A DNA stretch of 64,000 nt, from positions 434,001-498,000 of the forward strand of contig JAHEWK010000011.1 in the NCBI GenBank assembly GCA_020740775.1, given 5' to 3'. Positions within the stretch are counted from its first letter, which is position 1; every line of letters begins with the position of its first letter. Under the pieces are notes generated by a model that saw only the letters and a program-made list of their open reading frames with translations, ran no database searches and had not been told where the DNA came from. The position numbers and the translations under genes are program-made. This DNA is from Ilyonectria destructans. Its lineage: Eukaryota; Ascomycota; Sordariomycetes; Hypocreales; Nectriaceae. Of the stretch, positions 56,439 through 64,000 are shown in pieces.

Positions 56439-57381
56439 TGTGGGTATGGGGTGTGGGAAACTTGGGATCCACGGCTTTCTGAAGATGGTAGACGATCAAA
56501 GTCTTTGAGATGACTAGTATCGTGGATAGGCTTGATGCTGAAGTCATAGTTGAAGTAAAATGGAATTACCAAAAGCGGATTCGACCTTTAGGTAGAAACA
56601 AATTTGCGGGGTTAGGCATCAACAGCACAGCCGCCGCCACATTATGCACCTGTTATCACCAGCGAGGCGAGTCATAAGCAGGCTACAGCCAATTAAATAG
56701 GCATAGGTGATTGCTGTACCAGGCAGCAATAGCAAAGTAACAGCTGAATCACAATAATTTAGTTATGCATGTATGTGGACGCTGGCGTGGTTGCGCTCCC
56801 ATGTGCCTTACCTTGACAATTTGATCGGCCTCTTTCTCGCACGCGATGTTCCCTATTTCCAAGGTAGCATAGACGAGATGGAAAGTGCTGATGCTATTAC
56901 TTCTTCCCAGTGCTACCGGAAGTAATACAGACGTCTGAAAGCTTGCATGTTTACAAGAGCAACGGTTTGTCCTGAGTCTTCGAGTCTGTGACATACATGT
57001 CGCATGTCGCTTGTACTGCCACCATCAGCCATTGAAGACAAGTAAACTGACGAGTTGAGTTTCTTTCCACGTCTTTAGCAAAGTGAGGCGGCAAATTGTA
57101 TTTAATCTTCCCTCTTTAATCGTACTTATCTGGATCGTAGATATCCGGAATCCGCCCACGAGGTAAGAAGCGGAATCAACGGAATACGGAATCTAGCTTT
57201 AGAGGCTCACGACCCAACCAGACCGATCCCCGCGCTTCCCCACCCTGATAAGCACTCTTAGTGTGCGGAAGACTCAGTCCCGCATAGATATGAAAGAGCC
57301 CCAATGAGGATGCGGCGGATTTCTCTCCTCCGCATCCTCCGGCTCTTCCAATGCATCTGCAATCCCACGCTCCCATGCAGC
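56439..57381. promoter_or_regulatory. Divergent region with four CGGAAT sites before the Zn2Cys6 gene
   Basis: Between the HET gene and the regulator, CGGAATCCG occurs at 57146-57154, followed by CGGAAT in direct repeat at 57171-57176, 57180-57185 and 57187-57192. These lie 190-236 bases before the preferred ATG of the factor. The same hexamer occurs in the promoters of the nitrilase and amidase downstream, so autoregulation is plausible. No gene is seen in the rest. Confidence 0.6.
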
Positions 57382-59522
57382 ATGTCTAAGCAACTCAGCT
57401 TCGCCTGCGAGAGATGCAGGACGTCTAAGCGAAAGGTGGGTCATTATCTGCCACCACCGTACCTTGCTAATACCGACAAGTGCGACTCCGCCAAGCCTGT
57501 TTGTTCATTGTGCCAACGGCAGAAGCGAGAATGCGTTTACACTGAGAGTCGGCCAAGAAAGTGAGTCTCCGTAATGTCCCCGCATATCCTGCCGATTCTC
57601 ATTCGTCTGCTGACACTGCAAGACGGAAATACTGGGACGAAGATTATGTGAGAGCACTTGAAGCCCAGGTGCAATCGCTTTTGTCGATCCTGGAGCAAAA
57701 AGAAGAGAACCCAGCCAATCCACTGCCATCAGTAGAGATACAATCAAATACGAGCACTCTACATCATAATGACGATGCGCATGTCGGCAAAGAGGCTTCC
57801 GATACCCTGGTTCTCGACACAGTAACAGCTGAATCGAGAAATCAGGTCTCCTGGCATGAAGCCATCGACAAGAGATCAAACCAGGCCATGGAAGAGCTTT
57901 GCGTCATGCTGTGGAGAACAAATGTTGGAGATGGTGTTACTATTATCAACGACACTGCAACAGGGTCTCAATACTCGCTAGAGACGTCTTTGAAAGCCGC
58001 ACCCGCACTGGTGACCTTGCCAGACCACATCCTCGACTACTGTCAAGACACAACATTGATGGAAGAGTTTGCCTCATTGTTTCTTAATAACATCAACAAA
58101 GAGCATCAGTTCACGACATACACCACTACAGACTTTTTAATTGGACTCCCATATCAAAGTATGGAAGAGGTTTTTCTACACTGCACAATCGTTGCCACGG
58201 GTTCGACCTTTTCTGATCGACCCGATGCTTCCAAGATAGGGGACGCTTTTGCCGAATTCGCAGAGAGCCTTGTGTTTTCATGTTGCCGACAAAAGCCTTC
58301 AATCAAGGTCATCCAAGGATTATCTATGTGCTCTTGGCGATCACTAGCTCTGGGTAGAGATCACTTTGGATGGATCTTCATCTCCATGGCCGCCGGAATG
58401 TGTGTCCATTTGCGGCTACACGTTTTGGCACTGGACGAATGCGATTCCCGGCGTCTAGAAGCTAGTGAGCAGGAGATACGGACGTTTTGGATGTTCTACA
58501 TTATTGACCGCACGGCAATATCTATCCTGGGCCGGAATTGTGCTCTACCCTGGCGTAGGGTCAACGTTCCTAGCTTTGACTCAACCTTTACTTCTACCAC
58601 GGCCGACCTTGTGCAGATATCTTTTGCCGCTCAGTGCCAGCTGTGGTATCTCCATGATCAACACATGGACCAAGTGTAAGTTATTCACAATTATATGAAC
58701 AAAGCTGACTATCGCAGGTTCTCTAGCAGTTTTGATGCGCTACCAATAACCCAGCAGGTCCGGTTACTAGTCTCGAGCCAAGAAGCTCTGAGTGCCTTTT
58801 TTCACTCCCGCGATCGATTACAACTCTCTGGGGATACCACTCCAAAGCCAGTGCTGCTTTTCCATCTAGCGTATCAGATGACAATTCTCATCACAATGCC
58901 TCCGTTTCTCCGAATATTTGCTTCCTTCTCTGCCGATTCCGAATTGTTGTCGCATAGGTCAAATTCCGAATACATTCTTCTCGTTCTCCGATCACTTACA
59001 GCTGCTGCGACGGCCACCGTTCGCTTAGTTCGGACATATAAGAAGTCTCTCGGATTCGACATACCACCCAACCCAGTCATTATCCATCATTTACTTAGTG
59101 CAGCTATTGTGCACCTCATGAATGCAACAAGCAATACCAAATCGTTGCGCAATCAAAGCACTTACTGGGTCCGACAGTGTCTCGAACTTCTTCGGAGTTT
59201 AGGAGTTCCATGGCCGAATCGCGCCGAACGCAGCATCAAAGTCATCCGCGTTTTGGCCCAGCGTTGGCGCGTGACGGCATCTCTGCCACTTGATTTCAGC
59301 TACCGGGTGGAACCAAACTTACGGACAGATGGTGAAGCAGATTGCCAACGGATAGAAATGGATTCAGTTGGGTCTTCGGATCTTGATTCTCTCGACTGGT
59401 CGGCTTTTGCAGATTTTGGGACCTTGCCTATCCCAGAATTGACCGATCCTCAGCAAGCAATGGACACTCTCACAGCTTTCGGGGCATTGTCCAACTGCGA
59501 CGATTTTTCTTGGCTATCATGA
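57382..59522 (+). CDS. Zn2Cys6 transcription factor next to nitrilase
   Basis: This predicted 663-residue nuclear regulator has four exons, with introns at 57436-57480, 57561-57622 and 58676-58717. The zinc cluster spans residues 9 to about 36 and is split by the first intron: CERCRTSKRK joins CDSAKPVCSLCQRQKRECVY, giving C2C6C6C2C6C. A coiled-coil like segment RALEAQVQSLLSILEQK follows, as a dimerisation helix, and then the fungal-specific middle domain (RTFWMFYIIDR). The start at 57382 (MSKQLSF) is preferred; an upstream in-frame ATG at 57304 would add 26 unrelated residues. The C-terminus is acidic (SSDLDSLDWSAFADF), as in activation domains. CGGAAT copies in its own and two neighbouring promoters suggest it controls the nitrilase and amidase. 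Confidence 0.92.
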
Positions 59523-59663
59523 GTTATCGAATCTATTTAAACAGTGTGACATATGATCAAATTGACGATGTATGAACGGCGACCAGATATTTACGGTCGC
59601 ATATTATTAGACAGGGTGCAACGACGCGCAAACCAAAAATCTTGAATGTTTGAAAAAATATAA

Positions 59664-60106
59664 TACAGGGCTGTAGCCTCTATAGACCACTATAATCTGT
59701 TTTTTTCAGCGGGTTATAGTGGTTACAGCCCGTTATTTTATAGGGCCGTAGGGACACCTTGCTCACTATAGCTCACTGTAACCCACTATGGTATATTTAA
59801 CAGCGACTCTAGCAGCTGTAACATTCCCTCTCATAGAGAGCTGCAGCCCTCACTTTGGCACTGAGCTATAGTGGCTATAGCCCAGCAGACTGTGCAACGG
59901 ACACGGCAGCTGCACCGGTGCCTCTTACACCATGATATAGCAGCTGCAGACTTGTATCTAGTAGGAGGCTGCTTACTGAAAATATAGCTTTCTGTAAATC
60001 GTGAAGCTGTGGCCACTATAGCCTGCCAGAAAATATATAAACTATAGTGGGTTATAGTGGGCAGGGCGCTATATTTATAGCGGACCATAGAGGGTGTAGC
60101 CCTGTA
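59664..60106. mobile_element. MITE with ~35-bp TIRs and TA duplication
   Basis: The element spans 59666-60104 (439 bp) with TA on each side. Ends are CAGGGCTGTAGCCTCTATAG on the left and, in reverse complement of the right end, CAGGGCTACACCCTCTATGG, similar over about 35 bases. Internally it repeats CCACTATA/TATAGTGG at least six times in both orientations, so it can fold extensively. No coding region is seen. TA duplication suggests mobilisation by a Tc1/mariner-type transposase. It lies between the Zn2Cys6 gene and the nitrilase. Confidence 0.8.
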
Positions 60107-60416
60107 TTCAAGGTTGATAATTTGCGACTGTGATATTGACACAACCAGTCCAAACAGCTATCTGTGTCTGAGATGAAAACGCTGACGTCTCACCACAGTT
60201 CCATAATGATTCCGCCCGATTCCGAGAGGCGACCAATCGGAGACGTAGGTATAGAATCGCACGATAACACGGTAATACTATTAGCGTCTGACCAAGTATC
60301 AGTGCGGAGGTGTAATCCCCGCCCCCGCATTCATCAGAAGTAAGAGAGTAGGTATTAAAGACAGCGCCGACCTCAGTTAATGTGATATTACATCTTCATC
60401 TTTCCAAATACAAACA
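60107..60416 (+). promoter_or_regulatory. Nitrilase promoter with two ATTCCG sites one helical turn apart
   Basis: ATTCCG (CGGAAT on the other strand) occurs at 60209-60214 and 60219-60224, exactly 10 bases apart, 193-208 bases before the nitrilase ATG. The same hexamer is clustered before the neighbouring regulator gene. The MITE ends about 105 bases upstream of these sites. Confidence 0.6.
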
Positions 60417-61492
60417 ATGGGTAGCACCGTCCGAGCTGCAGTAACTCAAGCTGAGCCAGTCTGGGCTGATCTCCAGGGAGCTGTCGAAAAGACATGTAAG
60501 CTCATCGATGAGGCAGCGTCCAACGGCGCTCAGATTGTTGCTTTCCCCGAAGTCTGGATCCCAGGCTATCCTGCTTGGATATGGTACGTCAGGTGAAGGC
60601 TCGTGCCAGGCAACGCATCAACACTAACACTACAAGGTCACGACTTGTTGACTTTGATCTCAATGTGCAATACATCAAGAATTCAATGGCCGTTGACTCG
60701 CTTGAGATGAAGAAGATCCAGGCTTGTGCCCGCGAAAACAACATCGCCGTGTCTCTGGGCTTCTCGGAGAATGAAAACAACTCGATATTCATCTCGCAGG
60801 CTCTCATCGGACCTGACGGTGAGATTAAGGTGCATCGCCGCAAAATGAAGCCCACACACATGGAGCGAACCATCTTTGGTGATGCGTCTGGTCATTGCTT
60901 GAAGAGCGTGGCTCAGCTCCCGTTTGCGCGAGTGGGATCTTTGGCTTGCTGGGAGCACATCCAACCGTTGTTAAAGTACAACACGATTGCGCAAAAGGAG
61001 GAGATTCACGTTTCGGCTTGGCCTAGTGTTACTCCTCACACCGGTGGCCCGGACCTGTGGTCCATGAGCGCTGAAGGTACGCGCTTCTTGTTATTGTTGA
61101 ACCATGCTAACTTTACAGGCTGCCAAAATCTTTCTCGGACTTATGCCATTGAGTCGGGTGCATTTGTGCTGCACAGCACTGCTCTCATTACGGAAAAGGG
61201 AATCAAGGCTCTGGGAACCGCTGGTGGAGCACTCATGTCAACTCCAGGAGGTGGCAGCTCTGCCGTCTTTGGTCCAGATGGGCGACGATTGAGTGAGCCG
61301 GTTGATGAGACTACCGAGACAATCATCTACGCTGACCTCGACATGGATCAACTGGTCAAGGTTAAGATGTTTGCGGATTGCACTGGGCACTACAGCCGAC
61401 CAGATCTGCTGTGGCTGGGTGTTAATGAGGAGGTCAAGCTTGTTGTTAGAGGCAAGGAGGGTGTTGTGGAGACGGAGGAAGAGGCCACTTGA
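60417..61492 (+). CDS. Nitrilase (carbon-nitrogen hydrolase superfamily, branch 1)
   Basis: This predicted 326-residue enzyme hydrolyses nitriles to acid and ammonia, or possibly to amide. Three exons are joined across introns at 60584-60636 and 61077-61118. The catalytic triad is visible: Glu in [10 protein letters not shown], Lys in [12 protein letters not shown], and nucleophile Cys in [14 protein letters not shown]. The C-terminal stretch ends [18 protein letters not shown]. Length agrees with fungal nitrilases. Cyanide hydratases share the same layout, so the exact substrate is uncertain. It converges on an amidase and lies downstream of a Zn2Cys6 gene whose promoter shares CGGAAT sites. 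The set fits use of nitriles or amides as nitrogen sources, or defence-nitrile detoxification. Confidence 0.94.
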
Positions 61493-61780
61493 TTATATTA
61501 TTTGTCAAGTACTTACTTGCAACATTTCCTTGATCTTTCAATATCACTTATATCACAGCTTCATGGAACTCCCGCCCTTCAGCATGTGGCCAGATCTACG
61601 TGAGACGGTGGCAGACGGATTGAATCAGCCTGCTTATTAAAGACTTTAGTGAGTACAGAGTGGATTTACAGTCATTTTGCGATACTTAATTCACACCTCC
61701 AATTTCTATTCGTATCAAAATTACACCGATCCTAGGCTGTCAACTCCCTCGACACAGCCGACATATCAAGGCCTCTGGCC

Positions 61781-63454
61781 CTAAGGTAAGCCAAGGATGT
61801 CCTTCAACACGGCTAGGGCACCAAACAATTCATTGTCGTGATACTTGCGCGCCACCAACTGAAGCTCAATAGGAGCACCCTCAAAGTTTGATCCTTCCCA
61901 TAGCTCTTTGACGTGTTTGCAGGCGTCGCTCAATGGGACGTAGCTAGAGTCGTATTGCTCCTCCTTCTTCGCCTTGATTGGAGTAGGAACCACCACGCCA
62001 GGGTAGTCGACAAGGTTGTAGAGCGATGTATAAGTCCAGTAAAAGGCCGTGTCATGGGCAGAAGCAGGTCCGACAAAGGCTGGTCCGATCACCACATCCA
62101 CATCTTGCTCATTCCAACTCTCGGCAAAGTCGCAGCGGAAATCATCTCTCTCCCTGCGCGCCAAATTCACGTCTTGGGCAGTTTGCATCCCATTGGGCTC
62201 TTCGTCCTTCCAGATCCAGTCGCTCAGAGGATGCACTGGCTCTCCAGTGGCGAGAATAGCACCTTTACTACCTGCTCCTCCATCGGGCCAGTACATCCGT
62301 CGGGCCTTGGACCATGCATCAGCTGCACCAAAGGGCTTGAATTCCTTTACTTCAATGAGCTCTGCGTGCTTGGGGTCAGACAAGAGTTCCTTTGCCCACG
62401 CCATTGCCCTCTTGACAGGTGGCTGAGGCTCGATGAAGCCGTCGTTGTTGATAATTCCAACCTTCAGGCGCTTGTTCAAAGGCGTCTTCAAGCCGGTCCA
62501 GGGGAGTGGAATAACTTTGGGGTCGACAAGGTACGGCTTGGCGGCGAGGACGCTATTCATGAAAAGGTCCATGTCTCTCAGGCTGCGACACATGGGTCCT
62601 GTCGAGCACATAATGTTGAGCTCAGCTGCGGATGGAGACGCGAGGAACGCCTTCATCGGTAGCAAAGGTGATGTTGGCTTGAATCCGTAGATGCCGCAAA
62701 ACGCAGCCGGTGCCCGAATGCTTCCACCAATATCCGTGCCGACGCCCAAGACAGATCCTTTCATGGCTATCAAGGCCGCCTCGCCTCCGGTAGAACCACC
62801 AGCCGTGAGGTTGATATTGAAAGGATTCAACACTCGACCCCAAAGAGAGTCGCTTTCAAGGTGCATCAGGGTTTGGGGTTGGTTGGTCTTGCAGTAAAAC
62901 ACGGCGCCCATGTCACGCAGAATCGCAATCATGTGGCTGTCCGTTTCGTCCTTGACAATAGAACTCATGCATCCAAGCGAAGAAAAGGTTCCCGCGATGG
63001 GCATGTGGTCCTTGATGCTAATAGGTACTCCGTGTAGAGGACCAATCGTCTTTCCATTCTTGGCAAGGTACTCATCCAACTTCGTCGCTTGCTCAATAGC
63101 CTCATCCATGAACCACTGGGTCAAGCAGCAAGTGAGTTGGTGAGAAATGATGGCGCGCTTCGAAAAAGCCGTAGCCACTGCAACCGCAGTGTATTTCTTG
63201 TTTGCAATTGCTTCTGCGAGACCGACTGCATCGTAGGTCTCTGTAATCTCAATCTCCTCGGCAGTCAAGATCCCGCAGGTAGTGGGTATCCCAGACACAT
63301 CAAGAGGCGGGCTGCTGATGAGTTCTTGAGGCAAGAGGTACTCGGATGGAACCTTTTCAGCAAAGACTTGAAGCAGTGAAGTCCGCTTCGTCTCAAATTC
63401 AGGAGTGCCCTGGGGGACTGCCTTTGGCTTGACGACGGAAAGAGATTTGGCCAT
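61781..63454 (-). CDS. Amidase-signature hydrolase (acetamidase/fatty acid amidase-like)
   Basis: This intronless gene encodes 557 residues. The amidase triad is intact: Lys in PISIKDHMPIAG, cis-Ser in TAGGSTGGEAAL and nucleophile Ser in GTDIGGSIRAPAAF. The following CGIYGFKPTSPLLPMK is typical of fungal acetamidase and fatty-acid-amide hydrolase relatives. No signal peptide or membrane helix is seen, so it is probably cytosolic. The gene converges on the nitrilase, 288 bases between stops. It would hydrolyse an amide to acid plus ammonia. A CGGAAT hexamer at 63598-63603, 144 bases upstream, suggests shared control with the nitrilase. Confidence 0.94.
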   Translation of the reverse strand: MAKSLSVVKPKAVPQGTPEFETKRTSLLQVFAEKVPSEYLLPQELISSPPLDVSGIPTTCGILTAEEIEITETYDAVGLAEAIANKKYTAVAVATAFSKRAIISHQLTCCLTQWFMDEAIEQATKLDEYLAKNGKTIGPLHGVPISIKDHMPIAGTFSSLGCMSSIVKDETDSHMIAILRDMGAVFYCKTNQPQTLMHLESDSLWGRVLNPFNINLTAGGSTGGEAALIAMKGSVLGVGTDIGGSIRAPAAFCGIYGFKPTSPLLPMKAFLASPSAAELNIMCSTGPMCRSLRDMDLFMNSVLAAKPYLVDPKVIPLPWTGLKTPLNKRLKVGIINNDGFIEPQPPVKRAMAWAKELLSDPKHAELIEVKEFKPFGAADAWSKARRMYWPDGGAGSKGAILATGEPVHPLSDWIWKDEEPNGMQTAQDVNLARRERDDFRCDFAESWNEQDVDVVIGPAFVGPASAHDTAFYWTYTSLYNLVDYPGVVVPTPIKAKKEEQYDSSYVPLSDACKHVKELWEGSNFEGAPIELQLVARKYHDNELFGALAVLKDILGLP

Positions 63455-64000
63455 GACAGTGATTGAAGCGCAGGGCCAATAATTTTAGTAGCAGTAAAAG
63501 ACAGAGAAGAGAGAGAAGATGATGAATCTTGATGTAGGCTGCAAGCTATGGCATTTAATATTGCCGTGTCTCAGCCCCTCATTGTGCAACCATCCGGCGG
63601 AATGCGAGTAATGTGCTATCTGCCGCCACATTCATTTCCATGCGCAAATACATGTTATTGGTCTTGATCAACTTCCCCGCTCGACCAGCTTCATATCGGG
63701 CTATCATCAGGTGTCGGAACCAAACGTCAACCCCACGTCCCAGACTCGGGATCCCGCTATACGCCGGCCGCATAACAGTTCCGACTCCTCCAAGCCAGAG
63801 ATATAACCGAAGCACTATCTCGCGCAGTGACCAATCAAAACTAAATGCGCAAGCCGTCGATATCGCTTATCACGCATGCCAGGGTGTCACTACCAGCCAA
63901 TCATGTGGATTTGCGCTGTTGCGGATCCCCATAGCGCTGATCGATGCTCCTCACGTCGGATCCTGGTTGTCACGAGCGTCACCACGGTCAAGTGCAGATA
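63455..64000. promoter_or_regulatory. Amidase promoter region with CGGAAT
   Basis: This terminal stretch has no supported gene. CGGAAT lies at 63598-63603 inside GGCGGAATGCG. Several other CGG triplets (for example TCGGAACC at about 63713) are scattered through it. Confidence 0.45.

Noticed and set aside
57304..57381. Longer N-terminus for the nitrilase-side regulator
   Set aside because: The extra 26 residues are unrelated to the family; zinc-cluster factors usually start just before the first Cys. Kept as possible only.
59666..60104. MITE as a hAT element (8-bp duplication)
   Set aside because: The 8-bp flanks differ; only TA is duplicated, which fits Tc1/mariner.
1..64000. CRISPR arrays, rRNA or tRNA genes
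   Set aside because: The only regular repeat array (18.5-18.9 kb) is eukaryotic-type with related spacers; no tRNA cloverleaf or rRNA was recognised.

Overview
The window looks like nuclear DNA of a filamentous ascomycete (Pezizomycotina). Genes are spaced and on both strands, most carry several 42-65 nt introns with GT-AG borders, and families are typically fungal: Zn2Cys6 regulators, HET and Helo-like/ankyrin proteins, a homeobox-C2H2 fusion, MFS and APC permeases. AT-rich relics and a transposase with C-to-T style stop codons suggest a RIP-like process. No CRISPR, bacterial operon, rRNA or convincing tRNA was seen. The species cannot be named from the sequence alone.
 Layout. 0-12.4 kb: a catabolic or biosynthetic neighbourhood with a sugar-type MFS transporter, a Zn2Cys6 factor, a short-chain dehydrogenase, a salicylate-hydroxylase-like FAD monooxygenase, a microsomal P450 and an amino acid/choline-type permease. 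The last four genes lie head to tail on the minus strand. 13.8-18.9 kb: an acidic-tailed unknown protein, a decayed F-box/2EXR-like gene, a solo LTR with a perfect 5-bp target duplication, a RidA gene and an unusual array of about 80-bp repeats. 19.2-26.4 kb: an M20 amidohydrolase, a Zn2Cys6 factor, a Dal5-type permease and a methyltransferase, suggesting uptake and hydrolysis of a nitrogen compound.
 28.9-36 kb: a Helo-like/ankyrin/membrane-anchored protein, an amidase-signature enzyme and a second SDR. 36.1-37.5 kb: a full-length but inactivated Tc1/mariner element with terminal inverted repeats and TA duplications. 37.5-46.7 kb: a peroxisomal-type acyl-CoA synthetase, a broken GPI-protein gene, a seven-helix membrane protein and AT-rich relics. 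46.7-56.4 kb: a homeobox-C2H2 factor, an enoyl-CoA hydratase-like protein with a peroxisomal C-terminus, an F-box-like protein and a HET-domain protein with short ankyrin-like repeats. 57.4-63.5 kb: a Zn2Cys6 factor, a MITE, a nitrilase and an amidase. Promoters of these last three genes share a CGGAAT motif, suggesting a small self-contained nitrile/amide-use regulon.
 Exon borders were inferred by reading splice signals and keeping frame, so they are predictions. The most notable items are the CGGAAT nitrilase regulon, the 22-nt palindrome before the first regulator, the 80-bp repeat array, the three delimited mobile elements, and the two ankyrin-containing candidate incompatibility proteins.
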